From contig NZ_CP151792.1 in the NCBI RefSeq assembly GCF_038446525.1, positions 1,364,001 to 1,428,000 of the forward strand: DNA of 64,000 nt, read 5' to 3'. Source of the stretch: Methanolobus sp. ZRKC5 (GTDB lineage Archaea > Halobacteriota > Methanosarcinia > Methanosarcinales > Methanosarcinaceae). Below are positions 8,778-17,981 of the stretch, in pieces; positions within the stretch are counted from its first letter, which is position 1, and each line of letters opens with the position of its first letter. The position numbers were made by a program, and so were the translations under genes. The notes below the pieces were generated by a model. The model had not been told where the DNA came from. It searched no databases and saw only the letters and a program-made list of their open reading frames with translations.

Positions 8778-11474
8778 GTGGGTAACGCAGCTGTGGGAAT
8801 CGAAGAGATGTTCGCAGGCCTCGAAAGTTCCGCAAAAGGACTTTCCGGGCAGGAAGCACTCGAAAGGTTACAGAAGTACGGAAAGAACGAACTTGAAGAG
8901 AAGGAAAGAACTACGGCATTGAAGGTCTTTGCCGGACAATTCGTGAACCTGATAGTATGGGTACTTATGGCTGCTGCTGTTATTTCCCTGATGATCGATG
9001 AGATCATTGACTTCTGGGTAATACTGTTTACAATTGCTGTTGTTATCGTACTTGGCTTTATACAGGAATACAGGGCTGAAAAAGCAATGGAAGCCCTGAA
9101 AAGCATAGTACAGCCCGAAACAACGGTCATCCGGGACATGAAACTTCGGAAGATACTCACAACTGATGTAATTCCCGGAGATGTACTTGTCCTGGAAACA
9201 GGAGATAAGGTGCCTGCAGATGCTGTCCTTTTTGAAACCATTGCCCTTAGACTGGATGAATCTGCCCTTACCGGTGAAAGTGTTCCGGTTGGGAAAACTC
9301 AAAATGAAAATATCTTTGCAGGTACCCAGCTTGTACATGGAAAATGTAAAGCTTTGGTCACGTCCACAGGGATGCGAACAAAGATAGGACAGATTGCCAG
9401 CCTAATACAGACAAAAAGTGAAGATACGCCCCTGCAGGCAAAGATAACAAGATTATCCCTGACACTTGCAATACTTGCGATACTTGCCTCAGCACTCACT
9501 TTTCTAATTGGTATTTCCATTGGTGCCCCTTTTGCTGATATGCTGCTCATAGCCCTTGCACTTGCTGTTGCAGCAGTGCCCGAAGGGTTGCCACTTACAC
9601 TTACAATAACCCTTGCCTACGGTATGAAGAAAATGGCAGGTCACAACGCCATAATCAGAAAGATGCTCGCTGTTGAGACACTTGGTTCCACAACGGTCAT
9701 ATGCACGGATAAAACAGGCACCCTCACCAAGAACGAAATGACCGTGGAGAAGATATTTACCAGTGGGAACGTGCTCGAACTTACAGGGTCAGGGTACGCA
9801 CCTAAAGGAGATTTCCTGAAAAAAGGCGACAGTGTCGATGTGAAGGAAGAGGATACTTCAATAAAACTGCTAAAAGCCATCGCATTGTGTAATAATTCTG
9901 CCATAGAAAAAAGAAAGGATAAATGGGAAGTTATCGGAGATCCTACGGAAATTGCGCTTACTGTTGCAGCTGCGAAGGCAGACATTTGGAAGGATGAACT
10001 GGATAAAGACTATGAGATGGTTGAGGAAATTGTTTTCACTTCTGAAAGAAAACTTATGACAACCATCCATAACACCGGCAGAGGAACAGTCTCATTCACA
10101 AAGGGAGCACCTGAGTTCGTTATCCCTAAATGTAGCAGTATTGAAAAGAACGGAGAATTATACAGCATCACCCAAGAGGACAGGGAAACAGTACTTGATA
10201 AAAATCTCGAGTTTGCAAGTTCGGCTTATCGTGTACTAGCAGTTGCATGTAAGGAAAGTCCCGGAGAAAAATTAGAGGGGAACTCTGAAAAGGACATGAC
10301 TTTCCTTGGACTTGTTGCCATGATCGATCCTCCTCATGAAGAGGTCAAGGATGCCGTGGAAATGTGCAGAAAAGCCGGTATTAAGGTAATTATGATAACC
10401 GGCGATAACCAGGAGACTGCAAAAGCCATCGGAAGAAGCATCGGACTCTTTGGATACAGACAGGGATGCGGAGTCTATGAAGACGAGAAACTCCAGCGTA
10501 TAGCAGCTGACTGCGCAGTGACCGGGGATGAGCTAAACGAGCTTAATGATGAAGAATTCTCAATTATAGTTGAGAACATAAATGTGTACGCCAGGACAAT
10601 GCCGGAGCAAAAACTCAGGATCGTAGATACCCTGCAGAAAAAAGGACACATCGTTGCCATGACAGGTGATGGGGTCAATGATGCACCAGCGCTTAAAAAA
10701 GCCAATATTGGTATTGCCATGGGAATAAAGGGTACTGATGTTGCAAAAGAATCCAGTGTCATGATACTGCAGGATGATAATTTTGCCACCATTGTGGAAG
10801 CTGTCAAAGGTGGACGAACGATCTATGATAATATAGAGAAATTCATAACATATCTGATATCAAGGAACTTCACCCTGGTGATTCTCATCATGGCAGGCAT
10901 CACACTTCTTGGTTTTGACCTCATACCACTGCTGGCACTACAGATACTTTTCATCAATATGTTCAACGAGATAATGCCTGCGATCTCACTGGGACTGGAC
11001 CCTGCAGCAGACGGTATAATGAATAGACCACCTCGTGACCCGAACGATAATTTCCTGAAGAAGAGAAACCTATTTTTGGTCATCACCCTGGCACTCATAA
11101 TGGGAATAGCATCTTTCCTTGTATTTGCCCTGAGTGACCCCGCAAACGACACCGTTATGGCAAGAACACTAACGTTTGCAACCGTAGTCAGCATGATACT
11201 TTTTATACCGCTGGCATTCAGGTCACTTGAACGCTCTGTGATTAGTATAGGTATTTTCACCAACAAGCTCATGATAGCAGGCGTGCTGGCTACCTTCTTC
11301 GCAACAATGTCAGTAATGTACATACCTCGTCTGAACGAAGCATTCGGATTGTTACCACTATCCCCGGAAAAATGGATCATGCCAATAGGAGTTGCTTTCA
11401 TTACATTCCTCTGTGCAGAGGGACTAAAATACATCACCAGGAGTGTGAAAACCACAGATGATGTCTGGAAATAG
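8778..11474 (+). CDS. P-type cation-transporting ATPase (P2 class, Ca2+/monovalent-like)
   Basis: About 898 residues. Phosphorylation motif DKTGTLT (from nt 9708), the actuator LDESALTGESVPV, and the hinge MTGDGVNDAPALK are all present, with M4 PEGLP and about ten membrane segments, as in PMR1/SERCA-like pumps. M6 reads NEIMPAISLG, so the SERCA Asp is not clearly present and the ion is uncertain. GTG 8778 is chosen because GGGAG lies 8 nt upstream; GTG 8763 is in frame but poorly served. The exported-protein gene begins inside its last codons. Confidence 0.88.
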   Translation: MGNAAVGIEEMFAGLESSAKGLSGQEALERLQKYGKNELEEKERTTALKVFAGQFVNLIVWVLMAAAVISLMIDEIIDFWVILFTIAVVIVLGFIQEYRAEKAMEALKSIVQPETTVIRDMKLRKILTTDVIPGDVLVLETGDKVPADAVLFETIALRLDESALTGESVPVGKTQNENIFAGTQLVHGKCKALVTSTGMRTKIGQIASLIQTKSEDTPLQAKITRLSLTLAILAILASALTFLIGISIGAPFADMLLIALALAVAAVPEGLPLTLTITLAYGMKKMAGHNAIIRKMLAVETLGSTTVICTDKTGTLTKNEMTVEKIFTSGNVLELTGSGYAPKGDFLKKGDSVDVKEEDTSIKLLKAIALCNNSAIEKRKDKWEVIGDPTEIALTVAAAKADIWKDELDKDYEMVEEIVFTSERKLMTTIHNTGRGTVSFTKGAPEFVIPKCSSIEKNGELYSITQEDRETVLDKNLEFASSAYRVLAVACKESPGEKLEGNSEKDMTFLGLVAMIDPPHEEVKDAVEMCRKAGIKVIMITGDNQETAKAIGRSIGLFGYRQGCGVYEDEKLQRIAADCAVTGDELNELNDEEFSIIVENINVYARTMPEQKLRIVDTLQKKGHIVAMTGDGVNDAPALKKANIGIAMGIKGTDVAKESSVMILQDDNFATIVEAVKGGRTIYDNIEKFITYLISRNFTLVILIMAGITLLGFDLIPLLALQILFINMFNEIMPAISLGLDPAADGIMNRPPRDPNDNFLKKRNLFLVITLALIMGIASFLVFALSDPANDTVMARTLTFATVVSMILFIPLAFRSLERSVISIGIFTNKLMIAGVLATFFATMSVMYIPRLNEAFGLLPLSPEKWIMPIGVAFITFLCAEGLKYITRSVKTTDDVWK

Positions 11475-12804
11475 AAAAATGGCGTTCATACTTTTTGGAG
11501 TGCTTGCAGTCATGGTTCTCATTGCCATAACAATGAACGGCACACGGAACACACAAGAAGAAGTCATAATACCTGACGAAATATTGGACTGCGATTACTG
11601 CACTTTCAATTACATAACACCATTCACACTGGCATACACATATCAGCAGCCAGACGGGAACAGGGTTGTAGAAGGTAACATTGATGCCATGAATGCAGAC
11701 TACACAGATGTAGAGCTGTCAGGCAAACCTGAATGGGTAATTGCAGCAGATTCGAGTAATGGAAGCATCTGGGCTGTTGTACTCGATGACGGGACAGTAG
11801 AAGCCTTTGAGCTGTCTGATGGTGAGCTGGAAGAAATTAATATAAGTCCTGCTAAGATTCATACCGACAGCCCTCCAATACTGATGATCAAGAATGAGGA
11901 AGCTTTTTTGCTTGCACCGGGATTGTGGAATGAATCACTATTAAGCCATCCTGTCGTTCTTCCAAGCTCAGGGAGGACAGTGTTTATAGAAACAAGCGGA
12001 GACCTCGTATTCAGAGTCAATGACAGGGAATCTGCACGTCTTGAAGTCAACGCCCTTCCCGATGCACGCCTGCTGGTTGACGAAGATGAGAGAATACTTC
12101 TACTGACAGGCCCAACTGAAGATTACAAACATGGGGTGCTGGGAGACAGCATAGAGGCTTCAAGTATCACATTGGTCGAAACTGCAGGAACACCTGCAAT
12201 TGCTAAAGTTATCGATATTCCTGAAGGAGATGTCATTGAAGGAATAGTCCCCTTATGGGCTGACCTTGATGGAAACGGAATACGCGAGATAATTGTCACT
12301 TTAAGCAATGCAAATGAAGGTGCAAGAGTCGTGGTTTTTGATGAAGATGGAACAACTGTGGCATCCGGACCAAGTACCGGAACCGGATATAGATGGAGAC
12401 ATCAGATAGCTGTTGCACCATTTGGACCAGAAGAAGAAACAGAGATCGTGGATGTGCTCACACCGCACATTGGAGGAATTGTAGAATTCTACCAGTGGGA
12501 AGGAAACGAACTACAGGTTTCTTCGAGTCTTTCAGGATACAGTTCTCATTTAGCCGGATCGAGGAATCTGGACATGGCACTTGCAGGGAACTTTGACAAT
12601 GATAGCAATTTTGAATTAATGCTTCCAACTCAGAATTACAGGGAACTTGCAATACTGGAGCATAATGAAAATGGTGTTCATGTTAATGGATATCTTCCAC
12701 TTGAAAGTAGATTGACCACTAATATTGCAGCTGTAACCCTGAAGAATGAAAGTGTTGCTATTGGAGTGGGAATTGACACCGGAATATTAAGAGTGTGGTA
12801 TTGA
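11458..12804 (+). CDS. Membrane-anchored exported protein with FG-GAP-like repeats
   Basis: 448 residues. One hydrophobic segment near residues 8-25 (MAFILFGVLAVMVLIAI) is followed by a soluble, mostly beta domain facing outside. Two Ca-binding-like FG-GAP/VCBS loops, DLDGNGIREIIV and NFDNDSNFELML, suggest a beta-propeller. The function is not recognised. The start overlaps the end of the P-type ATPase gene by 17 bp, so the two are translationally coupled and the protein may work with the pump. Confidence 0.7.
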   Translation: MMSGNRKMAFILFGVLAVMVLIAITMNGTRNTQEEVIIPDEILDCDYCTFNYITPFTLAYTYQQPDGNRVVEGNIDAMNADYTDVELSGKPEWVIAADSSNGSIWAVVLDDGTVEAFELSDGELEEINISPAKIHTDSPPILMIKNEEAFLLAPGLWNESLLSHPVVLPSSGRTVFIETSGDLVFRVNDRESARLEVNALPDARLLVDEDERILLLTGPTEDYKHGVLGDSIEASSITLVETAGTPAIAKVIDIPEGDVIEGIVPLWADLDGNGIREIIVTLSNANEGARVVVFDEDGTTVASGPSTGTGYRWRHQIAVAPFGPEEETEIVDVLTPHIGGIVEFYQWEGNELQVSSSLSGYSSHLAGSRNLDMALAGNFDNDSNFELMLPTQNYRELAILEHNENGVHVNGYLPLESRLTTNIAAVTLKNESVAIGVGIDTGILRVWY

Positions 12805-12937
12805 CAAACACAAAAATCCTGCAGGAATTATCAATGATCTCCACGATGCTGTGAAACAGATTAAAAGCAAGAAAACGTCTCTGAGTTTAGTAATAAAAGA
12901 GCCTGAAATATGCCCTTTTTGCACATATATTAGGTAG
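12797..12937 (+). other. Possible start-less small ORF with a CPFC motif
   Basis: Reading from GAC near 12803 gives an uninterrupted, coding-looking peptide of about 45 residues (GIINDLHDAVKQIKSKKTS ... EPEICPFCTYIR) ending at TAG 12935-12937. No ATG or convincing ribosome site is in frame; a GTG inside could give a shorter peptide of about 29 residues. It could be a remnant of a larger redox or metal-binding protein. Confidence 0.25.
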
Positions 12938-12987
12938 ATCTTATTGCAAAACCTATTAATCTGTTGAACCTTATAATAATCCAACAG

Positions 12988-13347
12988 ATGACAATACAGG
13001 AAACAAGCGAAAGCAAAGAGCCTTACATACTTCCAGATGCAATAACCCTGAAAGTTCATGAAGTCATGGATGAAAATGTTGACAAACTGGTTTCTCTTTT
13101 CAAGGTGCTTTCTGATCCCGTAAGGATACGTATCCTCAAAGCCCTACAGGTAAGCGAACTGTGCGTCTGCGTATTGGTGGAGATTACCGATTATAAACAT
13201 TCTGCACTTTCATATCATCTTAAACTGCTCAAGGATGCAGAGCTCGTGGACTCGAGAAGAGACAAGAATTTTCAGACATATTTCCTTACAGAACCTGGCG
13301 AAAAAATGTTGAGGACAATTGAGTCCTCATTTAAAAATGGGATGTAA
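12988..13347 (+). CDS. ArsR-family metalloregulator (ELCVC type)
   Basis: 119-residue winged-helix repressor. SELCVCVLVEI in the recognition-helix region matches the alpha-3 CxC thiolate site of ArsR/CadC sensors for arsenite, antimonite or soft metals. KHSALSYHLKLLKDAELV is the DNA-binding helix. The ATG at 12988 is preferred over TTG 12964; no ribosome site is seen, so the message may be leaderless. It ends 2 nt before the convergent nikR gene. No obvious arsenic gene is adjacent, so its target may be the upstream genes or lie elsewhere. Confidence 0.8.
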   Translation: MTIQETSESKEPYILPDAITLKVHEVMDENVDKLVSLFKVLSDPVRIRILKALQVSELCVCVLVEITDYKHSALSYHLKLLKDAELVDSRRDKNFQTYFLTEPGEKMLRTIESSFKNGM

Positions 13348-13349
13348 AT

Positions 13350-13772
13350 TTATATTTTCTCAGTTGGAAGGGCAGTATTGAGTTTGACATAATTGACACC
13401 TTTTAGTGCCATTGTCCTCTCTGCAACCTGCTTTACTTCTTCACCTTCACCATCCAGTATGATGACTTCCAGACAGTTGTCATGGTCAAGATGAATGTGG
13501 ACGGAAGACTTAATAATGTGAGAATAATCATGCTGTATTTCAGTAAGAGCGCTTGAAAGGCCACGCTTTGTATGGTCATATATCAAAGTGATAGTACCTA
13601 CACGCCTGCCTTTTACATCGCTCATCCATTCATAATGGGTAATGTAGTTCCTGATAGAATCCCTTATTCCCTCAGAACGGGAAGAATAGCCTCTCTGTTC
13701 GATGATCGTGTCAAATTTAGTTAGAAGATTTTCGGGAAGAGATACCCCAATACGCATAAGTTCCTGTTCCAT
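13350..13772 (-). CDS. nikR: NikR nickel-responsive regulator
   Basis: 140 residues: a ribbon-helix-helix DNA-binding domain ([20 protein letters not shown]) and an ACT-like nickel domain. Ligands H81, H92, H94 and C100 keep the exact 11-2-6 spacing of the square-planar nickel site in NikR. The ATG at 13772 has AGGTGA 5 nt upstream; the GTG at 13781 is part of that site, so it is not the start. A 35-bp imperfect palindrome lies just upstream. Nickel demand in methanogens comes from F430, CODH and hydrogenases. Confidence 0.92.
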   Translation of the reverse strand: MEQELMRIGVSLPENLLTKFDTIIEQRGYSSRSEGIRDSIRNYITHYEWMSDVKGRRVGTITLIYDHTKRGLSSALTEIQHDYSHIIKSSVHIHLDHDNCLEVIILDGEGEEVKQVAERTMALKGVNYVKLNTALPTEKI

Positions 13773-13797
13773 ATTGTTCACCTATAATAAGCAATCT

Positions 13798-13832
13798 GTA
13801 TAATAATAACATTTAGTATGCAATAATAATAC
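13798..13832. promoter_or_regulatory. Imperfect palindrome upstream of nikR (candidate NikR operator)
   Basis: 35-bp interrupted palindrome opening GTATAATAATAAC and closing AATAATAATAC, so the outer arms pair as GTAT...ATAC with AT-rich inner repeats. It lies 26-60 nt upstream of the nikR ATG, where TATA and operator sequences are expected. GTAT/ATAC ends are reminiscent of bacterial NikR boxes, but the half-site spacing differs. Autoregulation is inferred only. Confidence 0.45.
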
Positions 13833-13874
13833 ATTAATGCTACATCAATTAAGATATAAATAATTATAGAACAT

Positions 13875-13886
13875 CTATATATAAAG
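13875..13886 (+). promoter_or_regulatory. TATA box of purC
   Basis: CTATATATAAAG lies 36-47 nt upstream of the purC ATG (13922). Transcription would start about 25 nt downstream, near 13906, leaving a short leader that contains GGATGAT at about 13911. Confidence 0.55.
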
Positions 13887-13921
13887 TAATCAACAATGCC
13901 ATTGACAAAAGGATGATACAA

Positions 13922-14635
13922 ATGAAGAAAGAAGAGCTATACTCAGGAAAAGCAAAGACCATCTACAAAACCGAAGATCCGGAAAAGCTGATATCAGAAT
14001 TCAGAGACAGCCTCACAGCATTTGATGGCAAAAAGAAAAGTGAAGCAAAGAACAAGGGATATTACAATGCCCAGATATCAAAGAAAATCTTTGAGATGCT
14101 CGAAGAAGAAGGCATCCCTACCCACTATATAGAGATGGTATCCGGCAATGAGATGCTTGTGAAGGCTGTTGAGATAATATTGATCGAAGTAATCCCACGC
14201 AACATTGCTGCAGGTTCCATCACACGCAAATACCCAATAGAAGAGGGTACTGTTTTCAAAACCCCTGTACTTGTAATGGACTACAAGAGCGATGAACACG
14301 GCGATCCAATGATGAATGAAGATATCGCTGTTGCCATGGGAATTGCAACTTATGAAGAGATTGCGCAGATCCGTGCAATGGCTCTGAAGATCAACGATAT
14401 ACTCGTGAAGTACCTTGACGAAAAAGGATTCCTCCTTCCTGATTTCAAACTTGAGTTCGGAAGAGTTGACGGCAAGATCGTTGTAGCAGATGAGATTTCA
14501 TGCGACACATGCAGATTCTGGGACAAAAGTACCGGACAGTCAATGGACAAGGATATTTTCCGTTTTGACAAGGGAGACCTTTCAAAAACATACGAAGAAG
14601 TTGCAAGGCGCATAGTACCTGAGATCTTTGAGTAA
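13922..14635 (+). CDS. purC: SAICAR synthetase (phosphoribosylaminoimidazole-succinocarboxamide synthase)
   Basis: 237 residues. It joins aspartate to CAIR in purine synthesis. The N-terminal [15 protein letters not shown] and [15 protein letters not shown] are family signatures, and [12 protein letters not shown], with the catalytic acidic loop, lies near the C-terminus. ATG 13922 is chosen over 13913 because GGATGAT then sits at normal distance. Another purine gene, purL, is 7.5 kb downstream. Confidence 0.93.
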   Translation: MKKEELYSGKAKTIYKTEDPEKLISEFRDSLTAFDGKKKSEAKNKGYYNAQISKKIFEMLEEEGIPTHYIEMVSGNEMLVKAVEIILIEVIPRNIAAGSITRKYPIEEGTVFKTPVLVMDYKSDEHGDPMMNEDIAVAMGIATYEEIAQIRAMALKINDILVKYLDEKGFLLPDFKLEFGRVDGKIVVADEISCDTCRFWDKSTGQSMDKDIFRFDKGDLSKTYEEVARRIVPEIFE

Positions 14636-14667
14636 GCACACACATTTACTCGTAATGAGGGGATATG

Positions 14668-16116
14668 ATGGAAGATTACGATGTAATAGTCGTGGGTGCA
14701 GGCATAAGCGGGCTTTTGTCCGCACTCACCCTTTCTAAACATGGAAACAAAGTACTTGTACTTGAAAAAGATAACATTGTGGGCGGTAACTGTAATAGCT
14801 ACATGGTTGATGGTTTCCAGGTAGACACAGGTGCCCATGCAATTACACACCTTCAAGTGGGTCCCCTGAGAAGGCTCATGGATAATTATTTTGATTACGT
14901 TCCGGTTTTTGAGGATTACGGAAACTACTATATAAGAACTGAGAACCAGTTCATGAAAGTCCCTTCAAATATCAAGGAATTTGTCACATTTGATGTCCTT
15001 CCGCGCAAGGACAGGATGGTCCTCACACAGGCTATCACCAAAGCGCTCACCCTTTCCACATTTGGAACTGACCTGGAAAAGCAATCAGTATATGAATTCA
15101 TGCCAGGTAACCTTTCAGCAGACACATGTGACTTTGTAGACACCATATGTCACTTCCTTTCAGGTAAGGACATGAAGCAGACATCTGCGCAGAGAATTCT
15201 TGCAGGCAGTAGCTTTGTGCGCGACAGTGTACCGGAAGAACAGCTTGAGAATATAATGAAGTCTAATGAGAAGATGGCTGTAGAGCCGGTTCCAAGAACA
15301 ATACTTCCACCAAATCTACATGCTTCATTACAGACAAGGATCAATAGAGTTTCCAATCCTTTCACATCCCTTGGAAGACTTGCAACAAATAAGGTCAGCT
15401 ACTCCCAGGGCTACCCCCGAAAAGGATTAAAAGCCCTTCTTAATGCCCTTTTGTCCTCGCTTCCAAAGACTGTGGAGATCAAGACAGGTTGTCAGGTAAA
15501 GAAAATACTTACGGACAAAGGCAAGATAACCGGTGTTGAGGCTGATGAGGTATACAATGCCAGCAAGGTCATATACACAGGATTTGTCACGGACCTTCCT
15601 TCCATGGTAGAGAGTCTTCCAAACTCCTATATACAGGAGCTTAAAGGAGTAGTACACACCAAGAGCCTTACTGTATGGACCGGACTGGATTCTATGATGA
15701 ACGAGTTCAATTATATCGGCTCAGAAATATGGTTCAAGGACTCACCTTACTGGGCTATGCCTATAAGCAACTATGATGCTTCGCTGGCACCAAAAGGAAA
15801 ACAACTCGTTGGTTTCACATTCATAATTGATGAGGAGAACAATGAAGATGTGCAAACAAAGAAAGCATATGAAACAATCTATAATGCTATCCCGGGAATA
15901 GAAGACCATATAGAAATGAAGCACAATCAGATAACAATCCCTGAAAAAGCTGCTGTGACGATAGATGGCTATTTTGCCGACGTGAGAACACCCATCAGCG
16001 GGCTTTACACAGCCGGAACAGATACTGATAAAAGAAGCATGGGCATAACCCGTGCGGCTTATTCCGTTGTAGAATTGCTCAAAAAGATGAACGAAGACAA
16101 TTGTCTTCACAGATAA
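14668..16116 (+). CDS. Phytoene desaturase/CrtI-like FAD oxidoreductase
   Basis: About 482 residues. The N-terminal dinucleotide motif DVIVVGAGISGLLSALTLS, followed by the glycine-rich VGGNCNSY, and the C-terminal FAD motif LYTAGTDTD are those of the CrtI/NAD(P)-binding desaturase family. Archaeal members may act on isoprenoid chains or polyprenols, but no carotenoid genes are adjacent, so the substrate is unassigned. GAGGGG at 14657-14662 serves the ATG at 14668 (ATG 14665 is too close). Confidence 0.78.
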   Translation: MEDYDVIVVGAGISGLLSALTLSKHGNKVLVLEKDNIVGGNCNSYMVDGFQVDTGAHAITHLQVGPLRRLMDNYFDYVPVFEDYGNYYIRTENQFMKVPSNIKEFVTFDVLPRKDRMVLTQAITKALTLSTFGTDLEKQSVYEFMPGNLSADTCDFVDTICHFLSGKDMKQTSAQRILAGSSFVRDSVPEEQLENIMKSNEKMAVEPVPRTILPPNLHASLQTRINRVSNPFTSLGRLATNKVSYSQGYPRKGLKALLNALLSSLPKTVEIKTGCQVKKILTDKGKITGVEADEVYNASKVIYTGFVTDLPSMVESLPNSYIQELKGVVHTKSLTVWTGLDSMMNEFNYIGSEIWFKDSPYWAMPISNYDASLAPKGKQLVGFTFIIDEENNEDVQTKKAYETIYNAIPGIEDHIEMKHNQITIPEKAAVTIDGYFADVRTPISGLYTAGTDTDKRSMGITRAAYSVVELLKKMNEDNCLHR

Positions 16117-16130
16117 CAATGAGAAGGTGA

Positions 16131-16823
16131 TTACCTTCTCAAAACCATTGTCCTTAACCTGTCTGCTGCATGCTCGGACTTGTCTGCAATGTCTCCGATA
16201 CCACTCACCAGACGGACCAGATGATATACGCCAAGTGCACCAATAATATCTTCATTGTTAAAGATCGTTTTTACAAGTTCCTTTTCAATAACATCGACCT
16301 GATGTTCCATTTCCTCGACTTTCGTTACAAATTGGAGAGTGTCTTCAACATCCCTTTTACTAAAGGATGTTTCCAGTAACTCACTAAGGGTTGAAACAAG
16401 AACCTCATACATTTCCACTGTTTGAAGAGTCTTTTCCGTGAGATCAATGAATCCCTCACGAATCTCGGGAGGCGCATCAAACTTTCTGACAGTAAGCCAG
16501 AATGCCGCTTCCTGAGCATCATCTGATATCGAGTCCTGTGGCTTCAGGAAATTGAGCAGATCATCAGCATGTACAGGGAGCATAATAGATGAGGACAGCT
16601 CAGAACGAATGGTCTGTTTTATGATATCGGCTTCATGCTCAATTACGTCGATCTCACGATTCAGTTCCTCTACTTTCTCCATGTCACCATCGCAGAAAGC
16701 AAGCAGGGACTCGTTGAGTTTCCTGACACAATCGCCTCCTTTATTGGCATGCATCACCAGTGGTTTGAAAGGAGAACTCGCAAATATGTTCAATACAGAA
16801 CGGATATACTCTTTCTTTATCAT
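16131..16823 (-). CDS. DUF47 (PhoU-like) partner of phosphate transporter
   Basis: 230-residue all-helical protein of the TIGR00153/DUF47 family. Acidic PhoU-like motifs are seen in [18 protein letters not shown] and [15 protein letters not shown]. It overlaps the upstream pit gene by 4 bp (16820-16823), the usual arrangement for this pair. The protein is thought to control or assist Pit-type transport; the exact action is not established. Confidence 0.88.
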   Translation of the reverse strand: MIKKEYIRSVLNIFASSPFKPLVMHANKGGDCVRKLNESLLAFCDGDMEKVEELNREIDVIEHEADIIKQTIRSELSSSIMLPVHADDLLNFLKPQDSISDDAQEAAFWLTVRKFDAPPEIREGFIDLTEKTLQTVEMYEVLVSTLSELLETSFSKRDVEDTLQFVTKVEEMEHQVDVIEKELVKTIFNNEDIIGALGVYHLVRLVSGIGDIADKSEHAADRLRTMVLRR

Positions 16824-17857
16824 ATTCCGACCCCCAATAGTCCTGCAAATATAAGAGCAGACGTAAGTGCCGCTGCAGGTACAGTAACTACCCAGGAAAC
16901 AACTATCTTTCCGATTACACTTAAATCAACCGCTGCAAGACCACCTGCAAGGCCAACACCTATAACTGAACCTACAAGTGTGTGAGTGGTTGATATTGGA
17001 AGAGAACTGTAACTGTGTAAAACTACAACAGAAGCTGTGGCAAATTCTGCTGAAAAACCTCTTGTAGGAGTCAGTTCGGTTATACGTGTGCCGATTGTTT
17101 CAATTACACGATATCCCCAGGTGCCAAGTCCTACGACCATCCCAATACCTCCAAGAGCCATTACCCATAAAGGAATACTAAGGCCTGCCATCTCAAGTGC
17201 GTGCAATCCTGCATAAAGAGGACCGATAGCATTTGCAACATCGTTGGAACCATGTGCAAAGGCAATGTAACATGCAGTCATTATCTGGAGAAAGACAAAT
17301 TTCTTCTCAACATTATAAGGATCATCCGCTTTTTGAAGTATGAAATACCTGATGATGGAAAATATAACATAAGCTAGCAATGCTCCAAGAAGTGGTGAGA
17401 CCAGCCAACTGCCAACTATCTTGGCGAGTACAGTCCATTTTATTTCTTCAAAACCAATAATTCCGTAGTATGCTGCCATCAAGCCAAACCCAAGGACAGC
17501 ACCAACAATTGAATGGGTTGTGGATACCGGGAGGTTGTAGAATGTGGCAAGTGTGATCCAGAAACCTGCTGCAAGAATGGCTGCAAGCATTCCGATAGCT
17601 ACAAGATGCGGATCGACCAGACTGATCGAATCAACTGGAACAATACCCTTTGCAATTGTGGACGTAACTCTTTTTCCAAAAAATACGGCACCTGCAAACT
17701 CGAAAACAGCTGCAATGATAATTACTTGTTTGATAGACAGCGCCCCACTGCCCACTGACGTTCCCATTGCATTTGCAAGATCATTGGCACCGATATTCCA
17801 TGCCATATACAGACCTGCTGCAATCAACAACAATACGAGAGGATCAAAAAGACTCAT
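16820..17857 (-). CDS. pit: Inorganic phosphate transporter, PiT family
   Basis: 345-residue membrane protein with inverted topology repeats. The duplicated PiT signatures [15 protein letters not shown] near the N-terminus and [17 protein letters not shown] in the second half are clear, as are the two [11 protein letters not shown] / [11 protein letters not shown] loops. It is a proton- or sodium-coupled phosphate symporter. The DUF47 gene follows with a 4-bp overlap. The upstream region carries phased ACTATATAG repeats. Confidence 0.93.
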   Translation of the reverse strand: MSLFDPLVLLLIAAGLYMAWNIGANDLANAMGTSVGSGALSIKQVIIIAAVFEFAGAVFFGKRVTSTIAKGIVPVDSISLVDPHLVAIGMLAAILAAGFWITLATFYNLPVSTTHSIVGAVLGFGLMAAYYGIIGFEEIKWTVLAKIVGSWLVSPLLGALLAYVIFSIIRYFILQKADDPYNVEKKFVFLQIMTACYIAFAHGSNDVANAIGPLYAGLHALEMAGLSIPLWVMALGGIGMVVGLGTWGYRVIETIGTRITELTPTRGFSAEFATASVVVLHSYSSLPISTTHTLVGSVIGVGLAGGLAAVDLSVIGKIVVSWVVTVPAAALTSALIFAGLLGVGI

Positions 17858-17871
17858 CGATAATATTCTCC

Positions 17872-17975
17872 ACTATATAGATTTAGTATACAAAAGAAGA
17901 GACATTGAGATAAATGTGCGTACCATATACTATATAGCAATAAATAAACTATATAGTAATTATTGAACTATATTA
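17872..17975. promoter_or_regulatory. 19-bp phased ACTATATAG repeats upstream of pit
   Basis: ACTATATAG occurs exactly at 17872-17880, 17929-17937 and 17948-17956, with a one-off copy ACTATATTA at 17967. Distances are 57 (3 x 19), 19 and 19 bp. The set covers the pit promoter region, starting 15 bp from the pit ATG. Some copies may double as TATA elements. Repeated half-sites at fixed phase suggest cooperative binding of a regulator. Confidence 0.5.
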
Positions 17976-17981
17976 CAATGA

